From NCBI GenBank assembly GCA_904063045.1, contig CAJFCJ010000019.1, positions 1,813,700 to 1,877,699 of the forward strand: a stretch of DNA of 64,000 nucleotides, in the 5' to 3' direction. Shown here in pieces: positions 24,645-38,400 of the stretch; the first letter of the stretch is position 1; every line of letters begins with the position of its first letter. Below the pieces are notes generated by a model. That model saw only the letters and a list, made by a program, of their open reading frames with translations. It was not told the DNA's origin and did no database searches. A program made the translations under genes and the position numbers. This DNA comes from Dimorphilus gyrociliatus (taxonomy: Eukaryota; Annelida; Polychaeta; Dinophilidae).

Positions 24645-27600
24645 TTATTTAATACAAATGCTTCCTTTTGGACGATAACCGGGACAGCATTCAGAGCATC
24701 TTCTATAAAAGTTTAAAACAATTAAGTGTAAAACAGGTATAAAACAATGATAAAAGTAATGCATGCCTCATGTAAAGACGTCCAGCGTAATAGGGGCACT
24801 TGTCCTTATCAGTACATCTTCTCTTTCCACATCCTTCGACTTGAGAATCCCCACAGCTTTGAAAAAAAAAGTTTACAATAAGATGATGCTTAATTGTGAA
24901 AATAAATACATTACTTGTAATATTTTCCATCCTGTGATATGCATTGCCGATAACGCATTTTTATTCCACAGCCACCGCACTCCTTTGAGCAATTAGACCA
25001 GGCAGACCACTCTTCAAATTGGTGAAAAAATAAAGAAAAATTGTAAATTATCACATAATTGAGTTATAAATAGTGTATAATTTATTTCTAACATATATTC
25101 AATTAAACTTACTAGAACTAGAACCAGATGGCTTTGTTGGGGCTACGGTGGTTGTTGCAGGTTTTATTCTATTCTTTCTTCTCTCTATAGACATAATATA
25201 AATATGATAGAATATTAAGTGACAGATCATATATAGCTTTATATTACTTGCTGATTCACATATCTTTTCGGCTATTGATTCAATAATATTATCTAAATGC
25301 TTATAAGAATCAAGGTGAAAAGCGTAAGTGTTATCTGGGTAAGTTATAGAATCTATTTCAGATTTATTTACTCCGGGACCAATACCAATTGTAATTAAAT
25401 CGATATTATCATTCTGGCACCTACGAGCCTCTGGTACAGTTAGTTCTATATCCTTATTGCTAGGGCCATCAGTTATTAAAACGCCTATATTTGCTACATC
25501 CTTTCTATCCGAATGTTGAAAAAGCTCAGTTCTCATTTTATACAATGCTCCAGACGTGTTCGTATATTGATTTTTCCATCTTAAATTTTTCAAGGTAGTT
25601 TTTATGTCAGTAGGATTTTTTGGTACGTTTTTTAGAAAGTTGTATGCAGATGCTTGGTTTCCAAAGGAAACTACACCGTAATTGACGACAGGATATGGTA
25701 GAGAGTCTATAACAAACCAGGTAAAATTTGTCGCGGCATACCAATTAATTTGTCCTACACTGCCTGAAGAGTCTAATAAGAAAGTAACATCGGCCTTTAA
25801 GCAGGAAACTTTTGCTGAATTACCGTTTCTTGGTAAATTTTCAGGTGAGGGAGTTGTTTTAGGGGGATTAGCTGGTAAACTTGAATTTATAGCATGACAG
25901 ATCAATTTTTCTATGCTAGAATATTTGATATCTAGATATTTGTAACCGCTGAATTTTAGAAAGTAATCCTTTTCACCAGGACTATAAATGGAAGACATCT
26001 GTCTGGAATTTACCCATCCAGAGAGTCCAATTACGATGATCTTAGCATCCGAACTTCTTATATCCTGTGCTAAAGAGCTCGCAATATTATCATTTGAACT
26101 ATGACCTCCATCCGTTAAAACGACAACGACTCTTGTAGCCTTAGAGCGACTCTGCAGAATGTTGTAAGTTATTTGTTCAAAAGCTTTAGATATATCTGTA
26201 ACACTTCCGTCGTTCCTCTTTAATTTGCCTATTTCCGAACTCAACCAATTCCAATCATGTTGAGATCGAAAGTTAATTTCAACACTTGCCACCCTGCTGT
26301 AGACTATTACAGCAAATTTTTGCTGCTTTTTATCCTTTGTATATCTCTTTAGAAATTCTTTAACCTTTATCCAGTCTTCTTTTGATACTGTTGAAGAAGA
26401 GTCTATTAAGAATATTATCTCAGCAGAATGACGACAGTATGAAGAAGTCTCATCAAGTTGGCAAATTTCCTTGAAAAAACGGTCTGTATTTGACCTTAGA
26501 TAATCAAAGCCGGGAACTTTAACAATATTATTATCATTCGTAGCTATAGTTTTCATTTCTTCTTCATTAACGAATGGTCCTATGCCTATAACAGATGTCA
26601 TAATATTCTCTTTTCTGAGTAGCTCGGCTTCTCGACTTAGAAGATACTTATCAACATTAGATTCCCCGTCTGTAAATAATAGTATAACACTATTTCTAGA
26701 ATAAAACGATTTAAACATTTCTCGGGCTTGTCTTAAAGCTCCAGAAGTGTTTGTCATCTCATCTTTGAAAGGTAAAGCGGATATAGTCCTTAATAAGGTG
26801 TTGATATTTTGCTCCATGTTAAACTTGTATTTAATAGAAGCCGAGTTACCGAATGTTATAATCGCAATACGAGAACCAGCTCCCATAGGTAATCTTGAAG
26901 CAAAACTAGCTATGAAATTCAATAGCTTATACCAGTTATTATATCCAACTGAACTACTCGAATCCAAGAGAATTATAGCATCCATAAGATTACAATTTAT
27001 GCCATTTGAATTTCCATTCAAGTTGGGTGTATTAGGTATAGGCGGTTCAATAGGAGCGTTTGGAGAGGTTGTATTTAAGCGTTCTATAATAAATTGGAAA
27101 AAGTGATTAAGTTTTTATTTGTGAACCAAAAGCATAAATTATAAACGAATATTAGTTTAGTCTTCCTTAAATATTAACTTAATAAGGAAACGTAAAAGTA
27201 TCGATTTATTTAAAATGCTTGTATATCGTGTTTTATATATTTGTACATTTATAATAATATAGTTTAACATGCCTTTCAGAGAATGAGGACATTGTAAATA
27301 ACAAAAGTAAAAACGTTATATTCTAGGTGAAAGTAAGAATCGTTTCTCACCTGAGAAGATTTCCATTTTAAAACCGGTTCGTCTAAAATTACGTCCAGCG
27401 TTGAATTTACTACGAAATAAAATTAATATTTGATTCCCTGTCGATTCTAATGTTAGGGAAGGTGTATCATAGCCACAAAATCTAGGGCCCAATGCAGCCA
27501 AGTTAGATTTATATCTAACTTCAACCCAGTGTAAACAGGTTGTTGTATCATCGCTATAAACCCTAAACGAGCCAACGAATTGAACTAATAACCTATAACC

Positions 27601-30549
27601 AATTGGTGCTTGAATAAGCCAAGTGCATTCGCTAAAATCCGTATATGATTGACCTGAATCATAGTTTGGTGAAAATATTGTCTCCATGACTTTTAGGTTT
27701 AAAGAGACTTTTCGTCCGCACGACCCTTATTAAAATTAAGTAAATTAATAGAAAATTAATATAGAATTTCAACTAATATACCGTAAATGACGCTTTCGCA
27801 AAAATCTCCTCCAAATCCATCAGGACAAATACATTTATGGCAGTTTTTTGGATCTTGATAGCCAGAGTTAAAACAGTTTCTTGCTAATTGTCTTCCAACG
27901 CATTTCTTATCACAGTATAGTTTGTTTGCTAACTTTGCGTCAAGAAACGATAACTCTGCTCGTTGACCAATTGTTTGTTGATATAATGAGTCTTTAGTTT
28001 CAATTGTAGGTCCATTATTACTGGTATATGCCTTAGAGCTATAATGTAGAACTGAACTATAATCATAATTGATGATATTGTCCGTATCGGTCATTGTCTT
28101 CAACTGAGTTAGATAACTACTGGACATATAGGCATTTTCCTGTCGCACCCTGACATAGTCGTTCCTATCTGAACGTTGGTGTTCATGCCAATAACCAAGA
28201 GCATGACCAATCTCATGAATAGCAATACCAACTTTTCGCAGACATTGAGGAGCTAAATCGATTTGTTGGTAAACGAGTGAGGAAATTCTTCCCACGTACG
28301 ATCCACATGTATAATATTTAGTAAAGTAAAGATGAGTATCTTGACGGTAAGATGAAGGAACCTCTTGAAATGTAATACATGTTTTGGATTCCCAGACCTT
28401 AATTGCTTGTCTTATTACTGCTTTTTGTTCGTGATCTAATAATCGGAAATGACAGAAATTATGATAAAAATTTCTTAGATTGAACGTGTACTTATGCTCG
28501 TTATATATAAACATAGATATAACAATTGTATATAAAGAATACATATAAATTTTATACTGTATATATATATATAAGTATATTTACTGTGTGCTCCATTGAA
28601 CTGATATTTTATAGGTAAAGTCCATTTTAGCACGCCATTTCTGATACCTTTGTCTGCTTTGCGCTTCTTTCTCCGATTTTTCTTAGTGAAAAGTTTCTCC
28701 AACATATCCCTTGTAAAAAATATTTCATCATTTTCTGCTTTATTGAAAACTTCATCGCTGGAGAAACTAGCCCCCTCACGCAATGAGTCAAGATGTTTTG
28801 CATCACCCTCAGCCTCCTTTCTTAATTGTTCCAATTTAGATTTGACTTCATTACACTCCACCTCTGGCAATCCATGGCACGTACGCAAATCTCCTTTGAT
28901 GTGTTGAACGCTTTCTTCTACCTAAGAAATTCACTTAATAAACTTATGATCATGCATATTTATTGAATAATTAGCTTATTATCTATTAATGGTTCATTAA
29001 TGTTTTTAGATTTATACCGGAATGGGAAGGAAAATAAGTGAACTTGATATAGTCCTGAAGAAAGAACATTTAAAAATCCATTTAGTCACGACACGATTAT
29101 ACTGTATTACAGTATTTATTATGACTGTAAAAACCCACAATTCTATTAACGTAAAAAAATAATCGTTACGTTTGAGACTACTCAGTCGGGTAAGAAGAGA
29201 GCAGCAGGAAATGATTAATATAAGGATATGACATATTACTATTATTATTGAAACTTTATCTTCCTTTTCCCTTTCAACTGTCCCCTTAAACCATTTGACT
29301 ACGGTAAAATATTCTACCAAAGCAAAATGTAATAAAAAAAAAAGACTATTGCAGATTAATTGATATAATCCACTGATTAATAAGCCTACTTGAATGATAA
29401 TATAATATTATATATATACATATATACTGTATATATATATAAATTATGAAGTAGGATATAAAGAAACAAAAAAAATAAAAAAATAAATACATAACACATG
29501 GGAAAAAATTTTATTTTTCTACAAAAAGATTGATTGAATATCGATTTCATCTACAGCATTTCGCACGTGCTCTTTGCACGAAACTTTTTTTTTTTCAACT
29601 TGCTCATTTTTTATTCCTTTTTTTTTAATAAAAATTAGACTTTGATATGATTGTTTACACTCATTGAAAATTGATGGATTCGGGTCTATGTTTAATTATT
29701 ATATTAGTTTATATATCGGACATTTTATTTATCCTCCATCTTTAATTATTAGAAATGACATGTGTTTCTTGTATTCGTGATAAAAAACTACGGATTAGAA
29801 AAAAGTATATTCATCAAAGTACCCTTAATCGTCACACTCTGGTTCTTCTACCTCATTTTCTATCTTTTCTATCTTCCTTCTTCCTAATATATGTAATACC
29901 GGTTGTCAGTTTCTTAGTAGTTTCCTTTCATCTACCCATTTTTACTTTATTTATACTTTTGGGATAATTTATAATATTTATCTACAGTTAGATTACATTT
30001 CGTCTTTTGTAGATGATTTAAGAGGTGGAAGAAGTTAGTTAAACTAATTAGGTAATACGAATGTTTCATGCTATGCAACCCACTTCCCGTATATCTCATT
30101 TTATCGTGTTGAAACGTGTATTGAGCCAGGTGTTGTCGAAGGGAGAACAAAGAGGTAGAAGTGAATATTGATAAAAATATTACATAAGAGACATTGAAAA
30201 AATAGGTCATCTTAATAGTTATCATTATATCTACCTATAAAAAGAGACTCAGACAGAGTCACTCTTCTTGCAAGAAAAGAAAAAGCTATTGAACTTCACC
30301 TAAAAGATTTCAGGTAACAACAATACTAGTATAAGTACATATAAAAACACCTGGAAAAAATCTAACGTAAATAAAGAGAAGGGATTAACGTACCTTTAGT
30401 AATTTCAAATACAGCAGAACAACAGAAGCTATAAGAAGCAGTATAAAGAATACCGCAAGAGCTGCAAAAGTCGTCCGACACCGGTTAAAAATTTTCGACT
30501 TTTTAACCTTTGTCTCGACAATTGGAGAGACAACTGAATCAAATTTCAT
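24645..30549 (-). CDS. Type II membrane astacin metalloprotease with EGF, CUB, three VWA and TSP1 domains
   Basis: Nine exons, 30394-30549, 28585-28921, 27782-28435, 27351-27725, 25248-27083, 25113-25184, 24915-25011, 24767-24856 and 24645-24702, give 1224 aa. The start exon has no cleavable signal: a basic cytoplasmic stretch leads into a ~20-residue hydrophobic anchor (residues ~28-48). A propeptide, a dibasic site, the astacin domain with zinc motif HEIGHALGYWHEHQRSDR, an EGF-like module, CUB, three VWA domains, TSP1 (WSAWSNCSKECGGCG) and a Cys-rich tail follow. MIDAS residues: DSSSS/T/D, DSSST/T/D and DSSGS/T/D. The Met-turn reads SVLHY (Leu for Met). Intron 8 has a GC donor. Likely a cell-surface matrix or growth-factor protease. 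The link of the 5' anchor exon across a 1.5-kb intron rests on phase and a good donor. Confidence 0.8.
29419..29442. repeat. TA tract with central ACTG palindrome
   Basis: Runs as alternating TA around TATACTGTATA. The same core recurs at ~8091, 9609, 12291, 15653, 28553 and 45942. Located in the long first intron of the astacin-VWA gene. Confidence 0.7.
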
Positions 30550-31739
30550 CTTTTAAAATTTGATGTCCTTTTTTAGAAATTTCCATAACTCTGTAGGCCT
30601 ATTATATAGTTTTGAACACTGAACACTATTCAATTATATTTGACTGGCTGCATTTCAAGCAAGGAATTTGCGCATGCGTATTCAGAGATTCTTTGTTTAC
30701 AAGTTACCATAGGATTCTAGGAGGGTACAACGAAACTTCCATAATCTGAGAGAATCATAATTGATTTCAATTGAAAATGTGATGAAAGCGTTGATTATTC
30801 CGCAAAGATTAATCATTTAATTATTATTCACCTTCTGGAATTTTTTTTATTCACTTCATTTATTGTTAATTGAAAAAAACAAAAATTAAATAAATTGGAA
30901 TTGTTTTTTATTTTTTTTTTTAAAAAAAAAAATATTAATGCATACAAAGAATATTTTAAAATTTGCTGATAGGCATGTTTAGATAATTATTTGATTGAAA
31001 ATTAATGTACAAATTAAATGATTAAAGGTTGAACACATTCATTTACCTATTGTAATTAACGTATATTATTAAATAAACGTCAATATTTAAATCTATTGGC
31101 CTAGTTGTATACATATTGTATATATATATGTATATATATATATAAAACATATTGAATATATATCATACACAGTTTATGTAATATATTGTATATAAAATAC
31201 AAATATTGTCTTTTTTACGATACACGACAAAAAGTTTTTAGCAGTGATAGAATTGAATGGAATTGTTAGTCTAGAAGCTGATATTGTTTATTCGCGAAAA
31301 CGTCCTAACTATATTCGTCCTACTTCTTCCTTTTATCAATCATACTCGTAAAAAAAAAGGCCTGACTTAGCTAAATTTTCTATACAAAGACAGTAATTTG
31401 TAGAGGAAGGGGAAAAAACTTTTGCACTAGATCCTTAAAGTCATACTGAACTTTTGAAGGAATAACCCTTACCGAAAGCATTTTTTTAATATCGTAATAG
31501 GTCTATTTTAAGAAGTTTCAATATTAATATTTAACGGAATATGGGGGAATCTCTTAACGAATTTATAGGCATGAATCACCCAGTCGGTTTTCTTTTGTAT
31601 AACAACAAAATTTTGCTTTTCGTGCGTTAATGTCACGAATCATGTTTATAAATTGAGAGAAATCTTGAGTAAAATTTCATTAGTTATACCTAATTCTGTG
31701 GAAGAGCGACACCAGACGATTTATTCTAATAGTGCAACG
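30550..31739. other. Divergent intergenic region between the two astacin genes
   Basis: About 1.2 kb between the two start codons. Contains polyT/polyA around 30840-30940 and a (TA)n tract at about 31118-31146. No gene recognised. Confidence 0.55.
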
Positions 31740-34530
31740 ATGATTTTTATTATACATCTTCTCCTCTTCAACTATGCCATAGGAGTAGATATTAGAATGC
31801 CTCAGGGTTTGACTTATGAAGAATTTCTAAGGTGCAGAGGTCTGCCATGCGAGGACTTTCAGAAGAAACAAGCCGCAATATCTCAAATAAACAATTTATT
31901 AAAAGTAATATCTTATTTTTAAACAAATATTACACTCTGAAATATATGCTGACACTTTCTTAATATAATAAATAGGATACAAACTATGAGGAAAGATCAA
32001 CTGTCAGGTTCAATTATACTTCAGAAGTTTTAGACGGCTGTGTCAGATTGAACGCAAGGCAAACTCAGAATTTAGTAATTCATTTAAGAGAATTGCAAGA
32101 AAATCAACAAACTAGAAGGAAAAGGCATACAATTAATTTTGATAAATATGGAAATAGAAAATGGCGAGTGACTCGAATTCAGTATAAAATTGAAGAAGAT
32201 TACAGTAAGGAACATTCTTTTCCTTAAATAAAATACAACAAAATTTTTCTCTTAATCATTAAAGATTTGTTCATACTTGTGGTTTATTAGTTTATTGTGA
32301 ATTTTCTTTCCTTTGAAATAGCTCAAGAGTACATTACGAAGCTTGAACAATCCCTGAGACATATTGAAGATAAAACTTGCTTCACTTTTGAACGTGTTGC
32401 CAACGATGGTATCGTCAACGATGACCATATTATATTCTCTAACGAGGAAAAAGCGTAAGTATAACCAGTTTCAATCTCAGGCGGGTTGACTAATTGGCTT
32501 AGAAAAAATATAAATTTTGAATCAGCTCTGCCTTTAGCACGACGTAGCTAAAGACAATCTTTTTCTTTGTGTTATTTAGGTGTTGGGCTTATATTGGTAG
32601 GGTAGCTGCAGGCTCTTATCCTCAACTGATTAACCTACATGAAAGATGTATTGATTTTGTAAGTGCTTGGAGTTTTAATTCAATTACTTTTCATGAATTT
32701 TTTCCTTCTTCCTGCCTGTCTTTTCTTTGTATGAATGAAAATGAATCACTTCCATGTTTATATTTGTCTTTTCTCTTAGTTCGGCATTCCCGTTCACGAA
32801 GTTATTCATTCGTTAGGATTTTGGCATCAACATCAAAGACCGGACAGAGAGAATTATATTAAATTAAACTGCGATCTAATTAACGGTGGATGTGAACACG
32901 ATCAGATGAAGATACCTAATGACGTAAAAGAGCCTAGTATACCTTATGATTACAATTCTGTGATGCATTATTCAGGATTTTCAAATGCTCGGGATAGAAG
33001 TAGGCTGCACGAATTGACAATTAAAGCATTAGATAAAGGACATCAAAAAGCCTTTGGTCAAAGGGTGGAAATGTCCTTTTTAGATGCGAAATTAATTCAT
33101 AACGAATATTGCCAAGCAAAATGCAACAGCAATCCCCCTAATTGTCAAAATGGGGGATTTCCTAATTCGAAAAATTGCGCTAAATGTATATGTGCTGATG
33201 GCTTTGGTGGCAGTCTATGCCAGGATGTCGCTCCTAGTACAACAGGATGTTTTAATAGAGGCGATATTGTATTGGGAATAGGAGAGGAGAGAGTTATAAA
33301 CACTCCAAATTACGGGACCGGCTACAAATCTGGAGACAAGTGCAACTGGAGGATAAGCGCTCCACCTGGTTATCAGGTCAAAATAACATTTGATTCGAAT
33401 TTTCGAATTTATTGCTATAAAGCTCGCGATGATTCTGGATTATATATAAGGGCGTGTCTTTATCATTGGGTTGAAGTAAAGTATGACTACGACTTGTCCA
33501 AAAATGGTTACCGGCTATGTTGCGAAAGTCAACCAAAACCAATAACATCCAAGGGAAGAATTATGGTAGTCGCTTTTCGAAGTTTAGAGGAGAGGCGAGG
33601 CCATTACGTTGGATTTAGAGCTCGTCTTTCTACAGGTAGATTGTTTGTTTATCATGTGAAAGGTTCCCTACTATTTAAAGTATTTTCATAAAATTTAGTT
33701 AGAGCTGACGGTCAGCCTGTCGAACCAACGAAAGAGCCAACAATCGCCCCCACAACTAAAACAACTACAACGACTACTTTGCCTACTACCACAAAACTTC
33801 CCTCAACAACACCTGACAATGGTGTCCGCTGGTCTGAGTGGAGCGATTGCTCATTCAGATCGTGTCAATGTGGTGGCTGCGACTTTCAGTTTCGATTTCA
33901 CATTTGCCGTAATCAGTATGACCAATACGAAGCGTAAGATAATCATACCTCGATTCTCTCTTATTCTTCTCTTTCCTTCTTATTTTAATATCGGTTTATT
34001 TGTAATTTAATTAATTTCGATTTTCTTACTTTAAACAATATCATTCAATTACTAATTTAAATTATCCTGACAGATGCTATGGTGAAAGATTTGGACTAGA
34101 GATGAAGAAATGTAATGATGAAGAGAGAATGTGTGGATCTTCAGACAAATATCCTATTTTTATTGGAAAGCTCTATTATCAGTAAGTAGTAATATATTTA
34201 CAAAAAAACCCCACTAGGGTAAATTTACAGAATGAATTATTTAAATTAACCTTTTATCTATCAAGACAATGCTCAAGATGCTGTGTAGAGTTTAAGGAAG
34301 TGGCGGGCCGTTGCGTGAAAAGACAGAATGTTAATTCTCTGACGCAAATAAATAATAGAACTGACATCCCAGAGGAAGCTAAATTTAATGTTGACAAAGC
34401 AATTCTCGAGTATAATAAGAAGGGCATTAAAGTTACACCAAATAATGCTAAAACTTTAAACTTTCATTCTTTTTCATTGATTTCATCAATTGGTTTTGTA
34501 TTATTAAGCTTTTTGCTAATTAGTAATTAA
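31740..34530 (+). CDS. Astacin-EGF-CUB-TSP1 metalloprotease, probably GPI-anchored
   Basis: Eight exons, 31740-31904, 31976-32204, 32322-32454, 32580-32658, 32780-33635, 33699-33933, 34074-34181 and 34266-34530, give 689 aa. Signal peptide MIFIIHLLLFNYAIG, propeptide with RRKR-type cleavage site, then the astacin domain with HEVIHSLGFWHQHQRPDR and Met-turn SVMHY. An EGF-like module, CUB, a Thr-rich linker (about 495-525), TSP1 (WSEWSDCSFRSCQCGGC) and a Cys-rich segment (QCSRCC) follow. The final ~25 residues are hydrophobic with no charged tail, as in GPI-attachment signals. The residue after the third zinc His is Gln rather than the usual Glu. Shares C-terminal modules and intron phases with its divergent neighbour, so the two are paralogues. 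Confidence 0.88.
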
Positions 34531-35406
34531 AATTCATTAAATATTCGTTTCTAGTCGAAAGATGATCTATCTATATTCTAGATAACTTATACATTTTTGT
34601 AGTAGATTTTTTGTTACTCAGAGATTGTATTTTTTATGTTTTTATGTCTTTTTTTATGAAAATAAAATAGAAGAGAGTTACTTAAACTAGAAACAAATGA
34701 CCTTAAAGTGTAATTTCATAAAAGAATAATGCATTATGATCCGTCTTTTAATCAGATGAAAAGTGAGAACAGTAAAATTTGAAATGAAAAACAATTTGCC
34801 ATTAAATGGTCAGATATCATTATATTTTTTCTTTGAAAGAGGGATAATATTTCTTTTCCTTGTTCCCTTTTCTCATCTTTTAATATTTCATTTCTTTATT
34901 CTTTCTTTAGATAGTTTAATTATATAACTGTCAAATAGAAAAAGTAAACTTAAAAAAAAAAAAAGACTTTAGGCCTTCTCAACTAGAGATAGGAAAACAA
35001 AATATTTGATTGTGACGTCAAATGTTCTTTTTTGCATGAAAAGAGATTATTATGGAAAGTAAAAATGGAATAAATAAATAACAATATATGCATTATATAT
35101 GAAATTGATTACCTTCAAAATTATATACATTATTCGTGAAATTCATTGTCGTCAACTACTGCACAAGCTATTCTTTTCGAAACTATATTAGTTCAAATTA
35201 GTGACATCTCTATTTCATATCAGAAACTATAAACTAATTAGTGTGGTGCCTTGGTCCGTGATAACGAAACTAGAACAGGAAATTCCCGCTGATATATTAT
35301 ATATGTATCTTTCCTGCTAATCGAAGCTAATCTAAACCCTCATTCAATAACTAAGCAGCGTAATAATCAGTTCCTTATATCAAAGACCTGATTTAGTTAT
35401 TCTCCA
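34531..35406. other. AT-rich spacer before the PARP cluster
   Basis: 3' flank of the astacin gene and upstream region of the first PARP gene. No coding segment recognised. Confidence 0.5.
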
Positions 35407-38400
35407 ATGGCGAAGAGACCTTCTATTTGGATTGATAAAATACAGATAGAGGTAAGAATTTATCCACGAAAACAAAATAAACTAACATTTCGATTATAAT
35501 TTTTTTCAGAATGTCAGCAATTTCGATAAATTTGAAATAAAATTAAAACACTACTTAAATGAACAACTTCGTGACGGAAACGTACGTTCTTTAAAAAAAG
35601 AAAACGATTATGTAATCGCAACATTTGACAGGAAAATTGGTAATTGTATATGTTTTTCGTATTTATCTTATTGTTTCTAAATAGTATACTATTCTTATAT
35701 AAACGATCTATTCATTATTCAATAGATTATAGTATTCTCTTGACGTCTGTTAGAGCAAATAACGCTCCAGAGGAGATTGTTGTGAGGTCCAGGAAAAATC
35801 TATTTATTCAACCTTACAGAAAAAAATCCGAAGATGAATATTGCAACAGCGATTCAGATATGTCAACAACTTCTACATCAAGTAGTAAAACACGGAAAAA
35901 TTTTAAGAACAAAAACCGTAATTCTCCTAGAAACGAGAATTTGTCAATAGATTTGAGTTTATCACCGCATCGGTTACAGTTAGCAAAACAGTTGCACGCT
36001 GATAAGATAGAAGGTGATAAAATAATAATAAATGGACAAAACGCTTCTACGATGAAGATGGATTTATTGGACGCATTATCAAAAATTGTAAAAATACCAG
36101 CAAATATACCAGATGATTTAGAATTATCAAATGAAGGTTTACACGGATTACTTCGAAAAACCACCGAAATTTCTTATATTGACACTGTTATGATCGACAT
36201 ACACAATAATATAATTGCTTGGAATATGGAAGATGTCAGAAAATTTCAAGATTATATTAAGGAGAATATCACAAGTGAAAAATCAGAAATATCCGTTGAT
36301 CATTGGGAGAATAATGATAAACTTGATGCAAAAATAGCTTATTTAAGAGAAAAGTATAAAGTATGCTTTTCAAAACTTGATAAATTCATCTACGTTCACG
36401 GATTAAATGATTCACCAAAAATTGTAAGAAACGAGTTGGAGGAATATTGGAAACAAAATGCTAAAGTTCAGATAATCTACAAAGTTGAAAACGATTTAAA
36501 TTATACAGTTTTAAAGAGATATTTCAAAGATGATATTGGAGGTATATGTGAAAACTCTCCAATAAAATATGTTGATAATCTTAATGAAATCCAAATCAAT
36601 GGAATCGGTTTGAATGAAAAACAAATAAAAAGTCAATTAAAGCAATTTTCTTCCAACCTAGCTGAAGAGAAACTAGAAAAGAGTTTCTATGGTTTGTACT
36701 TTTACATTAGATCAACAAGAAACAATATATAGTATGTTATAGGTTTGAAAAACTATCTCGGCTCCGAAAAATTCAAAGCAAATTTAACTTTAATTGAAAA
36801 TAATAACTGTTGTGTCATTGATACGGCTTCTGGTAATTCGACTAGGGAGATACCATCAACATCTGACAATAGTGAACACCAATGTGACGATTCGGATGGC
36901 AGTGATAGCGATGAAGATGATAGTGATGATGAAAGTAATACTCCTACCGAAAATCCTAATAGAAAACAAATTGAAATTATTGCCGAAAAAGGAAATATCG
37001 TCAAATATAAGGGAAAGGTAACTATCTTTTTTACCGCCATTCAATAAAATTCATTCGTAATATTCATTTTATTTACTAAGGTTGAATTGTTGATTAATAA
37101 CATTGCAAGTAAAGATAAGAATATTCTTAAGGGTGGGAAACTAAGCGAAACTTTTGTTGCGGAATTCCCTGAATTAAAAGCTGTACCAATGGTTGATCAC
37201 GATGATTATATTGCTTCATCAAAGATTAACGAAATTACAATCTGTCATGCAAATATCACTAAAATAGACAAAAGAGATGCAAAAGCGGTAATTTTCTATT
37301 TTTTTACTAATGAATATTTATAAACGGATTACTAATGAATAGATTATATTTTTAGAGCATTCGTTATTTGGGTAATACTATTAAAAGTATTCTAGAATTT
37401 GCCAATAAAATTGGAGCACAAACAATAGCCCTTCCTCCTATTGGCACTGGGAAAATATGTGGCTTTAGGGAAAGTGTAGTTGGTAATACTATACGTAAGG
37501 CAATAAAATATTATAATCGAAAAAATTCAAACACAACCATCAAGGTTCAGTTTATTTATTCTCTTGTTTTAACAATGGCTATTAACTTCTTTCATTATCA
37601 AACTTTAGAAAGTAATAGTTGTATCGTATAGCGATGATCTCCACCAAAAAATGATGGAAAAGCTTGTAAGGAAAAAAAGAACTTTCAGGTCGAAGACCAA
37701 TATCACAAAAACTTCTTATAATCGACCTACTATAGTATTTAATATAGTTGGTAGGGGAAAGGAATCAACCTCAAATGCAAAATCACAATTACAACTCTAT
37801 TTGTCAAGAATTTGTTATACGGAAACTTTAGAAGAGTTCAAAGAAGTTCAATGGACTGATCTTAAGGAAATTGAAGATAATTATGTGAAAGCAAAGCTAG
37901 ATAGTAATCGTGGTGTTTTAGTTATAAGTGGAATTGAAAACTATGTTGAAAGAGCTTCAATGAAAGCTCAAAAAATCCTCATGAAAGTTAAACAGAAAAT
38001 ATCTAATGAAGCTTCTTCCTGGGATGAAGCAGCGAAGATAAAGGATAAAGATAAACGTTTAAAGGTAAACTTGGCTTAACTTTTTCTTGAGAAAGCAAAA
38101 ATATAAATTTATATTGACTTTTCTTGAAGAGATATGTTGAGCTAAAAGATTGCATACCAAGCAATTGGAAGAATTTTAAAAGTAACTCAGGCATCTCATC
38201 ATTGTTGTCAAGCGATTATTATAAAGTGAATATAGAAAAGGAAGATCCAGCCCACTTTAAGTAAATGCTAGTTTATTTATAAATACAGTTTAAAAGATTA
38301 TTGTTTTCTTCTTCTAGAAATATGAAAGCGTTCGTTGAAAGTTTATGGCAATCAAATTTATACGGCCATGGAAACGATGCTAGATCCAATTCAAAGAGAA

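Noticed and set aside
29012-29320. Hydrophobic 102-codon minus-strand ORF
   Set aside because: Lies within the first intron of the astacin-VWA gene; considered as its signal or anchor exon, but the 30394-30549 exon has the correct phase, donor and topology.
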